Part shown: piece after piece, positions 42,102-50,856 of the stretch
Layout of the letters: the number at the start of each line of letters is the position of its first letter
Numbering within the stretch: position 1 is the stretch's first letter
Assembly (NCBI RefSeq): GCF_021369635.1
Contig: NZ_JAJNBZ010000002.1
Coordinates: forward strand, 279,024 to 343,023
Origin: Paenibacillus profundus
Lineage (GTDB): Bacteria; Bacillota; Bacilli; Paenibacillales; Paenibacillaceae
Length of the DNA: 64,000 bases
Direction of reading: 5' to 3'
Position numbers and translations under genes: made by a program
The notes under the pieces: generated by a model
The model's database searches: none
Told to the model about the DNA's origin: nothing
What the model saw: only the letters and a program-made list of their open reading frames with translations

Positions 42102-43310
42102 ATGATGCGTAAAGCGATTCGTGTGCCGTGCCGGTGCATGGTGTCATTCGGTATCGCGATGCTGCTGCTAACGACGCTTACCGGTTGCTGGGATCGCACC
42201 GAGCTGGAGCAGCTGTCTATTATTTTGGCTGCCGGTCTCGATTCGGACGGAAACGGCGGCGTGAAAATGACGCTCCAGGTATTCGTGCCGAAGGAAGGCG
42301 GAGGTGGCGGACAGCAGTCCGGCAGCGAGCCGAAAAAGGGCGGTGAAGGCGGGGGACAGACAACGGTTTTTTCTGCATCGGGACCTACTTTGGGTCACGT
42401 GTTGTTCGAATTGCAAAATAAAATGCCGCGCTATATCTTTTGGGGACATGCGGAAGTGTACGTCGTTAGCAAAGACTTGGCATCCAAGGGGGTGTTGGAG
42501 CACTTCGATTTCTTCCAGCGATTCCAGAGTCCGCGCGAACGTGCGCTTATCTTCGTCGCCGACGGTCAGGCGAGCGAATTCCTCCAATCACTGCCGCAGC
42601 TGCAAAACAACGTGGCCGAGCTGTTCGAGGATTTGGGGAAATCACGTGCCGTCTGGAAGATCAGCTTGCTGGAAATGGTCAAAATGCTGAGCGGAGATTC
42701 AGGAACGGCTTATGCGCCATTTGTTGAATGGAGCAGCAGCGAGCTTGGGGTCCAGATCCCTTCCGTGAAGAAGCTGGCCATCATTAAAAAAGACCGTTAC
42801 ATCGGCGGAATGGCTGGAAATGATATGCTGGGGATTATGCTGCTGCGCGGTGAAAAACGGCTGAATGTCTCGTATTGCGAGGAAGGAGAGACCCCTCAGG
42901 ATTGTTTGACGCTGCGCCTCAGGCAGAACCAGATCGATATCGAACCGCATTGGGACGGACGCAGGCTGACGATGCGCGTCAAAGTATTTCCGTACATGGA
43001 CGCCATACAGAATAACAGTCGGTTTGACGTATCCAACGCTAAAGAGACGCATCAGGCACAGCTCAAGACCAACCAGAAGATTAAGCGCATCATCGAGCAT
43101 TCCATTAAGATTTCGCAGGAACAATGGCAGGCGGATGTGTTCGGCTTCGCAAAAGATGTCCACCGTAAATATGCGAAGGAGTGGAACCGGACGATAAAGC
43201 AGAATTGGGAACGAATCTATAAGGATATGGATACGGAGATTACTGTGGAGTCGCTTATCGTCCACCCAGGGAGCATTAGGGAAAAGTTAAAAAAGATAGG
43301 TGAGCGCTAA
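42102..43310 (+). CDS. Ger(x)C family germination lipoprotein (C subunit)
   Basis: A 402-residue lipoprotein. Signal and lipobox: MLLLTTLTGCWDRTELEQ (Cys near residue 27), the hallmark Ger(x)C opening, followed by LSIILAAGLDSDGNGGVKMTLQVFVP, a Gly-rich insert (about 67-88), and the three-domain body to the usual basic C-terminus. It anchors the receptor outside the inner spore membrane. It follows the A subunit by 21 bases. Confidence 0.93.
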   Translation: MMRKAIRVPCRCMVSFGIAMLLLTTLTGCWDRTELEQLSIILAAGLDSDGNGGVKMTLQVFVPKEGGGGGQQSGSEPKKGGEGGGQTTVFSASGPTLGHVLFELQNKMPRYIFWGHAEVYVVSKDLASKGVLEHFDFFQRFQSPRERALIFVADGQASEFLQSLPQLQNNVAELFEDLGKSRAVWKISLLEMVKMLSGDSGTAYAPFVEWSSSELGVQIPSVKKLAIIKKDRYIGGMAGNDMLGIMLLRGEKRLNVSYCEEGETPQDCLTLRLRQNQIDIEPHWDGRRLTMRVKVFPYMDAIQNNSRFDVSNAKETHQAQLKTNQKIKRIIEHSIKISQEQWQADVFGFAKDVHRKYAKEWNRTIKQNWERIYKDMDTEITVESLIVHPGSIREKLKKIGER

Positions 43311-43538
43311 ATGACGTACCCCTTTTTCGTAGCCATGTGCATTCTCCTATTATTGAACGGCCTGTTCGAGTGGAAGAGACGGCGAAAGACGCCTATTCGA
43401 GAGCTGCGCGCCTTCTTCGTCTTATCTGCGTTGGGCTGGATCGTCATTTTATATATGGCCATTTTTTACAAGGGCCCGACACCGCGTGATTTAATCGATT
43501 TCATCTTTATGCCGGTCTACTTGTGGCTGAATGGTTGA
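43311..43538 (+). CDS. Small two-helix membrane protein in the germination operon
   Basis: A 75-residue protein with two hydrophobic helices (residues about 5-18: FVAMCILLLLNGLF, and 36-53: FFVLSALGWIVILYMAIF) separated by a basic loop WKRRRKTPIRELR. It starts directly after the C-subunit stop and ends next to the first B-subunit start. Small D-like membrane proteins occur in some ger operons; no clear family. Confidence 0.75.
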   Translation: MTYPFFVAMCILLLLNGLFEWKRRRKTPIRELRAFFVLSALGWIVILYMAIFYKGPTPRDLIDFIFMPVYLWLNG

Positions 43539-43548
43539 GGAGGGAGTT

Positions 43549-44673
43549 ATGGAACAAGGTCGCATTACTTGGCCGCAACTCGGCATGTTGATGTATTTAA
43601 TGGTGGGAGCCACTTCCGTGCTTATCGTTCCTTCGGTGACGGCTAAGTATGCTCATCAGGATTTGTGGATGACGCCGTTCATCGGTTCAGTGGTTGGCTT
43701 TGTGGCGATCTATATGGCGCTCAGACTGTATCGGTATTATCCGAATCAGTCGATCATTCAGTACGGAGAGCATTTATTGGGCAAGTGGATCGGCGGGGCG
43801 GCCAATCTCGTATGGCTCTTCTTCCTCTGGCAGAATACAGGGGTCATTTTGCGGGAATATGGGGAATTTATCGTCGGTTCGGTCCTGCTGCGCACGCCGC
43901 AAAGCGTCGTGAGCATCTGCCTCATCTTCGTATGCGCCTTGGCCATTCGCGGGGGCATTGAGGTGCTCGGCAAGTTTGCATTGCTGATTACCCCGCTCTT
44001 CTTGGGATTTGTCATCTTCATTCCGCTGCTGTTGACGCCGGAAATGGATGTCCTGCAAATTACTCCGGTGCTCGAGAACGGCTGGAAGCCGGTGCTGAAA
44101 GGCTCCATTCTGCCGATGGAGTGGTTCATGGAATATGTGCTCGTCAGCTTCATGCTCCCATATGCGACCGGTCAGCAGAGCCCATGGAGGTGGCTTAGCC
44201 TGCCGATTATTCTAATGCTCGGCACGATGGTATTGCTGAATTTGACATGCCTGTTCGTGTTCGGCGATTTGACTTCCATGTATACCTTTTCCGTATTCAA
44301 TGCGGCAAAATATATCAGCTTGGGCAACATCATCGAACATATCGAAGCGATTGTAATGGTGCTGTGGATTATGGGCGGATTCGTGCAGATTAGCTCATGG
44401 TACTACATACTCGTCATCGGAACGGCCCAGTCCTTTCATATCCGTGATTACCGTCCGCTAGTGTTTCCCATTGGCATTCTTATCGTGGCGATGAGCTTGT
44501 GGATTGTGAATGATCTATCGGAGATGACGAAGCTATTCGCGACAAGCGGGGCGGTGTTTGCCGCTGTGGTACAGATTTGTTACCCGGCGCTGCTTCTGTT
44601 GATCGCATGGTGGAAGCATAAGACCGGAGAAACGAAGTATCGAGAACGGCCCGATTCGCCCTCGGCAACATAG
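43549..44673 (+). CDS. GerAB/spore germination permease, copy 1
   Basis: A 374-residue APC-type membrane protein with ten predicted helices: GRITWPQLGMLMYLMVGATSVLI, AANLVWLFFLWQNTGVILREYGEFI, AIRGGIEVLGKFALLITPLFLG and so on. It is the B subunit, probably the germinant-binding channel-like part. GGAGGGAG before ATG 43549 sets the start; the frame to 43531 lies in the previous gene. Confidence 0.93.
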   Translation: MEQGRITWPQLGMLMYLMVGATSVLIVPSVTAKYAHQDLWMTPFIGSVVGFVAIYMALRLYRYYPNQSIIQYGEHLLGKWIGGAANLVWLFFLWQNTGVILREYGEFIVGSVLLRTPQSVVSICLIFVCALAIRGGIEVLGKFALLITPLFLGFVIFIPLLLTPEMDVLQITPVLENGWKPVLKGSILPMEWFMEYVLVSFMLPYATGQQSPWRWLSLPIILMLGTMVLLNLTCLFVFGDLTSMYTFSVFNAAKYISLGNIIEHIEAIVMVLWIMGGFVQISSWYYILVIGTAQSFHIRDYRPLVFPIGILIVAMSLWIVNDLSEMTKLFATSGAVFAAVVQICYPALLLLIAWWKHKTGETKYRERPDSPSAT

Positions 44674-44780
44674 TGGACCATAATGGCAGCCATCCGTCCA
44701 GCGTCATTAAGAATGCGGTGATATGTCCGAGCGCACGCTTGTTACTTAAATTGGACGATACGATAGTGAGGTGAATTCTT

Positions 44781-45899
44781 GTGGAAAAGGGGCGCATTAC
44801 ATGGCCGCAGCTGTGCATGCTCATGTATTTGGCGGTAGGCTCTACGTCTGTATTGATCATTCCTGCCATTACCTCGAAATTTGCAGGGAATGATCTGTGG
44901 ATCTCTCCCATCATCGGCTCCAGCACAGGGTTTCTCACGATGTTCCTGCTGCTTAAGCTTCATCATTATTATCCGGAGCAGACGATTATACAGTATGGAG
45001 AGCGGTTGCTTGGCAGATGGATAGGTGGAGCGGCCAATCTCGTATGGTTGTTTTTCCTCTGGCACGGCGCGGGGCTTATCGTGCGGGAATACGGGGAATT
45101 CATCGTCGGCTCGGTGCTGCTGCGGACTCCGGAATTCGTAGTGAGCATCTGTCTCACATTTGTGTGCGCTGTAGCGATTCGCGGAGGAATTGAAGTACTT
45201 GGAAAGTTTTCTTTATTGATCGCTCCGCTGTTTGCGGGATTTATTTTTCTGACTCCGGTCTTGCTGCTCCCCGAACTCGACGTTCACCATATTACACCGG
45301 TGCTTGAGAAAGGCTGGAAGCCGGTATTCGAGGGGGCGGTCACTCCGCTTGTCTGGTTTATGGAATTTGCGCTCATCGGTTTCGTCATTCCTTATGCGAC
45401 CGGGAAGCGCAACAAGTGGAGATGGACTATTATTTCCATCGTGTTAATGCTTGTAACTATGCTCGTTACCAACCTGACATGCTTGTTTCTGTTCGGCAAC
45501 TTGACGTCGTTATTCACCTTTCCGATCTTTGTGGCTTCCCGCTATATTAGTCTGGGTAATTTCTTCGAGCACGTGGAAGCGATTGTGATGGTACTGTGGG
45601 TCATGAGCGGGTTCGTCCAGATGGCAGTGTGGTACTATGCGCTCGTCATAGGAACGGCGCAGTGCTTCAAGCTGAGCGATTATCGCCCCCTCGTCTTCCC
45701 TATCGGGATTCTTATCATCGCGATGAGCTTCTGGATAGCGGACAGCATTCAAGAGATGAACGATCTGTTCATGACGAGCGAGCCGCTGTTCTCAGGAACG
45801 GTGCAGATTGTATATCCAGCACTGTTGTTGCTGCTTGCCTGGTGGAAGCATAGGCGGAACGGTGGCCAAGACGCCAAAAATAGATCGTCTGCTTCGTAA
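44781..45899 (+). CDS. GerAB/spore germination permease, copy 2
   Basis: A 372-residue paralogue of the previous gene with the same ten-helix plan; 34 of the first 50 residues are identical to copy 1. It has its own GTGAGGTGA ribosome site and GTG start. A tandem duplication of the B subunit suggests that the receptor can be built with two alternative permeases of different specificity. Confidence 0.93.
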   Translation: MEKGRITWPQLCMLMYLAVGSTSVLIIPAITSKFAGNDLWISPIIGSSTGFLTMFLLLKLHHYYPEQTIIQYGERLLGRWIGGAANLVWLFFLWHGAGLIVREYGEFIVGSVLLRTPEFVVSICLTFVCAVAIRGGIEVLGKFSLLIAPLFAGFIFLTPVLLLPELDVHHITPVLEKGWKPVFEGAVTPLVWFMEFALIGFVIPYATGKRNKWRWTIISIVLMLVTMLVTNLTCLFLFGNLTSLFTFPIFVASRYISLGNFFEHVEAIVMVLWVMSGFVQMAVWYYALVIGTAQCFKLSDYRPLVFPIGILIIAMSFWIADSIQEMNDLFMTSEPLFSGTVQIVYPALLLLLAWWKHRRNGGQDAKNRSSAS

Positions 45900-46353
45900 G
45901 CGCTGCGATTGGATGCCTCTTTGGATCGCTTCCTAGAAGCTGCGGATGAGCACGGGTTAACGGCGGAAGTTGATCAATCAAATTTCGAGGATCGGATAGG
46001 GCATACTTTCCGTCGTGACATGTCGATAAGCCGCCTTTTCTGCGTAAATTTTCCTGCTATACGATATGTATGCGACCTCATACGAAACACAGTGACATTC
46101 TGATCAACAAGGCGATGCAATTGCTCGAAATGCTCCGATTTTAAGTTCTAAAAAGCGAACACATTTTATTTTCAAGGCGTACGCTCTAATAACGACTGTA
46201 TTTCATAGTTATAGCCTTGCAATATCGATTGACGATGTATGAGGCCGGATGTAGAATGACCTTAATTCCATAGCTTGAAACCGTTTCCTGATCGGTTTGC
46301 CATCATGAATAGGGGAGTGCATCGTCAATATTACGCAGCTTGGAATCGCCTAT
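45900..46353 (+). other. Gap without a supported gene
   Basis: About 450 bases between the germination operon and the MFS gene. Frames are short and lack ribosome sites. In frame with the following MFS gene the codons 46328-46353 (NITQLGIAYVL) continue upstream only to a TGA, so remnants of the missing MFS start may lie here but are not readable. Confidence 0.5.
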
Positions 46354-47430
46354 GTGCTGCAGCACGTTCGTTCGCCGAAATGGACGATGGTTGGACTCGT
46401 TGCCATCCACCGTCTCATGTGGACCGCTACTGGTCTTATTCCGTTTCTATTCGACAAGAGTGTATGGGTGACTGCATTTATCGTTATGTACACGATAGCT
46501 TTTTTGGCAAACGCAGGAGCGGGGATCATTTGGACGAATTTAATGGGGGACATCGTGCCTGCCTCGGTGCGAGGACGTTATTTCGGTATTCGCAATACGA
46601 TTGTCAGCGCTATCGGAAGCCTCACGTTATTCATCGGGGGGCAAGTGCTTGAAGCATACCCTGGAGGTCCGGGATTTCATATTCTGTTTACGATTATATT
46701 CGTGTTCAGCTTATGGAATATCGTCATGTTCATGTTCTATCCGAATTTGCCGCTCGCGCGCTCGACGGAGAGCAAGATGGTGTCCATGTTGAAGAAGCCG
46801 CTTCGGGACAGGGGATTTATGAAGGCGGTACTTTTTTTGTCAGCGTGGCTTTTTTTGCAAAATACAATTTTACCGTTCTACTCCTATATGATGCTTGAAC
46901 TGCTCGGAATAGGCTATGACCGCGTATCGATCATTACCGTCGTGCAGACGGTTGTCAGTATGTGCAGCCTCTATTTATGGGGGACCTTGAATGCGCGATA
47001 CAGCAATAAATATTTGCTGCTGTGGACGCTGCCGATTATTGCTTTGTCCTCTGTATCGTGGTCTTTGATCGCAATCATTCCGACGTTTGTGGCGCTTATT
47101 GTTGCACATGCGCTGGTCGGCATCGGTACGGGCGGGTTCAACCAACTTGCATTTAACTTCATTATCGGCGACACGCCGAAGAGTGAGCGGCCGATGTTTA
47201 TTGCGATGTATTCAGCAATTACCGGTTTTGCGACATTTTTGGGCCCGATTCTCGGTGGATTGGTCTTTGAATGGATGAAAGGAACGCCGACATGGGTTCA
47301 GACGTGGGGGCTTGCCTCCGTGCTGGGGCTGCTGATGCTGCTGCTTGCGGGGACGCTTGGCCGGCGTGTGCTGCTGCGTGACGGAAGGCATCTTCATCCG
47401 CTTCCGGAACAGAAGAATGCAAGTACGTAA
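46354..47430 (+). CDS. MFS transporter, probably 5'-truncated
   Basis: A 358-residue frame with about ten membrane helices; full MFS proteins of this type have about 420 residues and twelve helices. It opens with a GTG at 46354 without a ribosome site, and the extra N-terminal 60 residues (two helices, with the usual G---D-R motif) are missing. The body has NAGAGIIWTNLMGDIVPASVRGRYFGIRN (the loop 2-3 motif) and a normal second half. Either a pseudogene or a start error; substrate unknown. Confidence 0.65.
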   Translation: MLQHVRSPKWTMVGLVAIHRLMWTATGLIPFLFDKSVWVTAFIVMYTIAFLANAGAGIIWTNLMGDIVPASVRGRYFGIRNTIVSAIGSLTLFIGGQVLEAYPGGPGFHILFTIIFVFSLWNIVMFMFYPNLPLARSTESKMVSMLKKPLRDRGFMKAVLFLSAWLFLQNTILPFYSYMMLELLGIGYDRVSIITVVQTVVSMCSLYLWGTLNARYSNKYLLLWTLPIIALSSVSWSLIAIIPTFVALIVAHALVGIGTGGFNQLAFNFIIGDTPKSERPMFIAMYSAITGFATFLGPILGGLVFEWMKGTPTWVQTWGLASVLGLLMLLLAGTLGRRVLLRDGRHLHPLPEQKNAST

Positions 47431-47484
47431 ACGGAGTTCGTTGACGAACGGCAAACATCAAGTTGTATATACGATTCAAAACAG

Positions 47485-47548
47485 AAGACCTCCCCAGGAC
47501 AATGAACGGGGGAATTTCCCTTGTCTTGATGAGAGGTCTTATTTATTT
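47485..47548. terminator. Long hairpin between convergent genes
   Basis: AAGACCTC (47485-47492) pairs with GAGGTCTT (47533-47540) and GACAA (47498-47502) with TTGTC (47521-47525); ATTTATTT follows on the plus strand. It separates the MFS gene from the TspO-like gene. Confidence 0.7.
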
Positions 47549-47573
47549 CCGAGTTGTGCTAGAACGGGACGGT

Positions 47574-48353
47574 CTATTGCAAACTGGCTGAATGCGTATC
47601 GGCGCGCCGGCTGAACGTCAGGGATACGGCGAGCAGCGTCAACAAGGCAGCAAGACCATAAGCGGTATAGGCAACGGTAGCGATGTCCTGCTGCTTAATC
47701 GCAATGCCGATATAAGCCCACACAAAGACGAGCACGAACGCCGGATCGCGGTTCGGTCCGCCGACGACCCAAGCCAGCAGCGCGCCGACCGCCAGCATCA
47801 AGACAGTCCAGGCCTCCTCCCTGAAGCTGAAGCCGTTCCACTGCGTATCATACAGGACGACTGCAGCATTGATAATCGTCGCTACAGAGATCCAGCCCAA
47901 GTAGATGCTGAATGGCAGCCGCACCAGCCAGCGTTCCACCGTCGTGAATGTCCCCGCTTTGCGCAGATTGTTATAAATCAAAATTAAGCTCGTTAATAAT
48001 CCAATCATGGCGATGAGAGACACCCATACTTGCGTGTACAAGTAATGCCACAATAGTATCCAGCCGATGTTGAACAGGCAGCTGAAAACAAATAAAGGGC
48101 CGATGGATCGTATGGTAGGCGTGACGTCGTCCTTTCCGGGAAGCGCTTGATGAACAACGAATCCGGCAAGCAACAAATAAATCAATATCCACATGCTGAA
48201 GGTATAGCTCGCAGGTGTAAATAGCACGGGAAACATGGCGGAGATTTCTCCTGTCGTCTTACCGCCTAACGGCACGGTCTCGGCCAGAGTGTTCACAGCC
48301 AGGACGGCGGCAAAGGCGAGAATGTTAAGCCATTTGTAGTTAAAAGTGCGCAA
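47574..48353 (-). CDS. TspO/MBR-related tryptophan-rich membrane protein
   Basis: About 259 residues with seven to eight hydrophobic helices. It opens RTFNYKWLNILAFAAVLAVNTLAETVPLGGKTTGEIS, and has the family's TPASYTFSMWILIYLLL and FNIGWILLWHY. These are longer cousins of TspO, proposed to bind porphyrins or act in stress control. The frame runs up to 48584, but GAGGAGGG just before a TTG at 48353 marks the likely start. Confidence 0.85.
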   Translation of the reverse strand: MRTFNYKWLNILAFAAVLAVNTLAETVPLGGKTTGEISAMFPVLFTPASYTFSMWILIYLLLAGFVVHQALPGKDDVTPTIRSIGPLFVFSCLFNIGWILLWHYLYTQVWVSLIAMIGLLTSLILIYNNLRKAGTFTTVERWLVRLPFSIYLGWISVATIINAAVVLYDTQWNGFSFREEAWTVLMLAVGALLAWVVGGPNRDPAFVLVFVWAYIGIAIKQQDIATVAYTAYGLAALLTLLAVSLTFSRRADTHSASLQ

Positions 48354-48558
48354 TTTAATCCCTCCTCGCAACTGCATATCTTCCCCTTCACCATCTCTTA
48401 CTATTACAGAATATAACCGAACCCGTCCAAAAATAACGGGTACACGGTCAATTCTTTCAATTTTGTCAGATAACTCAAAGCGGGGAGCGCTATAATAGAA
48501 ATTGCGTATAGAAAAAAGATTGCATAGAAAAAAGATTGCATGAGGTATATTACACATT

Positions 48559-49083
48559 ATGGATAGGAAAAAGAGTCTGAGCATGAAATGGACACGTAAA
48601 TTTCGTCTTACGATGATTCAAATGTTGCGTTCCAAGCAAGGGGCGTCAAAAATAGCATTAGGAATCGTATTTGGATTTTTCCCTTGTTGGTTTCCGACAT
48701 TCGGGATCGGTCCCGCCATGTCGATCGGTTTGACGAAGCTGGTGCGAGGCAGTGTTACTGGGGCTTTGTTGGCGGCGGGAGTCGGCTCCTTCGTTTGGCC
48801 ACTCTTGTTCTACTTGAATTACGCTGTAGGTTCTTTGTGGACGAGTCAGGGCGTCAATGTGGAGGTTCCGGATGTGCGTCCGGGTGAAGGCATGTATCAG
48901 GAGGCGGCCGAATCCGTACATTCTTGGCAGCAAATGGGTATGGATTTTGTCATCGGCGCTGTCTTGAACAGTATTGTGTTTACGGCTGTCGGCTATTTTA
49001 TTGTACGTTATTTGGTGCATCGCTATCGTCATCGATTTCTATGGCTCGTCCGCTCGCGCAAGCGCAAGCTGAAGCATGCGTAA
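48559..49083 (+). CDS. DUF2062 membrane protein
   Basis: A 174-residue protein: KGQGASKIALGIVFGFFPCWFPTFGIGPAMS-style DUF2062 core (here SKQGASKIALGIVFGFFPCWFPTFGIGPA) with two hydrophobic hairpins, and a basic C-terminus RYRHRFLWLVRSRKRKLK. Function unknown. Divergent from the TspO-like gene, with about 205 bases between the two starts. Confidence 0.9.
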   Translation: MDRKKSLSMKWTRKFRLTMIQMLRSKQGASKIALGIVFGFFPCWFPTFGIGPAMSIGLTKLVRGSVTGALLAAGVGSFVWPLLFYLNYAVGSLWTSQGVNVEVPDVRPGEGMYQEAAESVHSWQQMGMDFVIGAVLNSIVFTAVGYFIVRYLVHRYRHRFLWLVRSRKRKLKHA

Positions 49084-49101
49084 ACGTTAGCCAACTTCAA
49101 G

Positions 49102-49146
49102 AAGGCACTGCGTCTCTACTTCCCAAGAGAAACGCAGTGCCTTTTG
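49102..49146. terminator. Terminator, 12-bp perfect stem
   Basis: AAGGCACTGCGT (49102-49113) pairs with ACGCAGTGCCTT (49132-49143), then TTTTG. It serves the DUF2062 gene and, on the other strand, may end the regulator gene. Confidence 0.88.
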
Positions 49147-49209
49147 TATGGAACGGAGTGTCTGTTTTCGCTTGTTGTGATAGGATTGCACAGGCATTTT
49201 TCTTCTGCA

Positions 49210-50856
49210 TTATAGCTCAGATTGCCGCTTTCGATAGGCATTCGGCGATACGCCCATCACTTTTTTGAACACTTTGCTGAAATATTTCTCATCCTGATAG
49301 CCGACCATTTCGGCGACATGCACGATCCGAAGGTGCGGGTTCAACAGCAGCATTTTCGCCTTCTCTAATCGAATTTGCGTTACATAATCCGATAGGTTGA
49401 TGCCAAACTGCTGCTTGAATTTGCGCGAAATATATTCGCGGCTCACATAGAAGCGCCCAGCCATATCCTGCAGAGACAGCTCCTCATGATAATGCTGTTC
49501 GATATATTTGGCGATGTCAAAAATAATGTGCTGCTCCTGTCCTTGATGGCTGAGCAGGGCCGTAGACAGCTCCGTCAACGCTGTCTGCCAGGCGTCTTCC
49601 CATACGTCCCACTGCAACTCCTCCGTGCAATCGATTTCGGTCAACGAATCATGCTGCGTCAGCTGCGCGATAATCTGATCCGCGGCATCGGGGGCCACCT
49701 CTTGCGCAATGCGCATACGGAACGCCCCCCATTCCTTCAACCAAGCTTGCAGCATATGCGGCGTTACCGCTTGCAGGGAGCGCGCGGCATCCACCCAGCG
49801 GCGGACGGCGCTCTTCAATTGCTCGGCGTGGCCGCTCTGTACGGCCAGCTTCCATGCCTCGTCATAAGACGAGAGCCGCACGGCTTTGCTCGCAGCGGAA
49901 GCGCCAGCTTCTTCCGGCGCAGCGAGTTCCCGCGCAGCATGAATATGTGAGCCGCGTTCGAGCAGGTTGCGCTGTGCCAGCGCGGCCTTGGCTCTGGCAT
50001 AAGCGTCCTGCATTCCGGCTGGAAAGGCCACCTTCTCGCTTACGCCGAAATGCAGGTTGCGCTGCATCGTCTGCTGCAAGCCTTCGTTCATCTGGTGCAG
50101 CACCGCTTCAAGCTCGTCCGCCTGCTTCCACATGACGAGCACCAGCTCGTTCGGTGCACTGGCATAGCGGAAGGCGGCGCCACGCGATTGCGCACCACGA
50201 TTCACGATCTCGTTGGCGATATTGAGCAGGGAGTAATACAGCAGCTGGCGGTTATCGCCGAATTTATGGCGGAACGTCGGATGGCATACATTAATCACCG
50301 CAACAGTGATCCGCACTTCATCTATGCCAGCCGGCAAGCCGAACTCCAATTCAAGCCGGCGCATATTGGCCTCATAGACGGAAGGATCATCGAGCAGGCT
50401 CGACCACAGCTTCTCCGACAGGAGAGGCTTGAATTCGTTCACCTGCATTCGCTGCTGGTGACGCGCAGCCCGCTCTTTCTCCTCCTGAAGCCAGGCGGCG
50501 ACCGCTTTGGCTACAGCTGCATTGATTGTGTCGGGATCGATCGGCTTCAGTATATAGTCCATTCCTCCGTGCTGCATCGTGTGCCGCACCAGCGCAAAAT
50601 CATCATGCCCGCTTATCGCAATTAGCTTGCTTGTAGGGGAATGTTGGCTAATCCACTCCATTAAGGCGCTGCCGCTCATATTGGGCATCATCATGTCTGT
50701 CATGACGATTTGCGGCTTATGCGCAGAGAGCAGCTCCACGGCCTGTTGCCCGTCGGCTGCTTCATAAAGATGGTCGATGCCGTGCGCATCCCATTCCACA
50801 AGCAGCCTGATGGCGTCACGGACATGCTTCTCGTCGTCAACAATCAATGCCTTCAT
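49210..50856 (-). CDS. YesN-like response regulator with AraC DNA-binding domain
   Basis: A 548-residue regulator. Receiver domain residues 1-120 (ALIVDDEKHVRD; phosphorylatable Asp in IVMTDMMMPNMSG; Lys in YILKPID), a long helical middle (about 130-430), and a C-terminal AraC domain with two helix-turn-helix units (LSLQDMAGRFYVSREYISRKFKQ and LRIVHVAEMVGYQDEKYFSKVFKK-x-GVSPNAYRK). GGTGGAG fits ATG 50856. It overlaps the kinase gene by 20 bases and together they probably control the divergent sugar ABC genes. Confidence 0.93.
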   Translation of the reverse strand: MKALIVDDEKHVRDAIRLLVEWDAHGIDHLYEAADGQQAVELLSAHKPQIVMTDMMMPNMSGSALMEWISQHSPTSKLIAISGHDDFALVRHTMQHGGMDYILKPIDPDTINAAVAKAVAAWLQEEKERAARHQQRMQVNEFKPLLSEKLWSSLLDDPSVYEANMRRLELEFGLPAGIDEVRITVAVINVCHPTFRHKFGDNRQLLYYSLLNIANEIVNRGAQSRGAAFRYASAPNELVLVMWKQADELEAVLHQMNEGLQQTMQRNLHFGVSEKVAFPAGMQDAYARAKAALAQRNLLERGSHIHAARELAAPEEAGASAASKAVRLSSYDEAWKLAVQSGHAEQLKSAVRRWVDAARSLQAVTPHMLQAWLKEWGAFRMRIAQEVAPDAADQIIAQLTQHDSLTEIDCTEELQWDVWEDAWQTALTELSTALLSHQGQEQHIIFDIAKYIEQHYHEELSLQDMAGRFYVSREYISRKFKQQFGINLSDYVTQIRLEKAKMLLLNPHLRIVHVAEMVGYQDEKYFSKVFKKVMGVSPNAYRKRQSEL

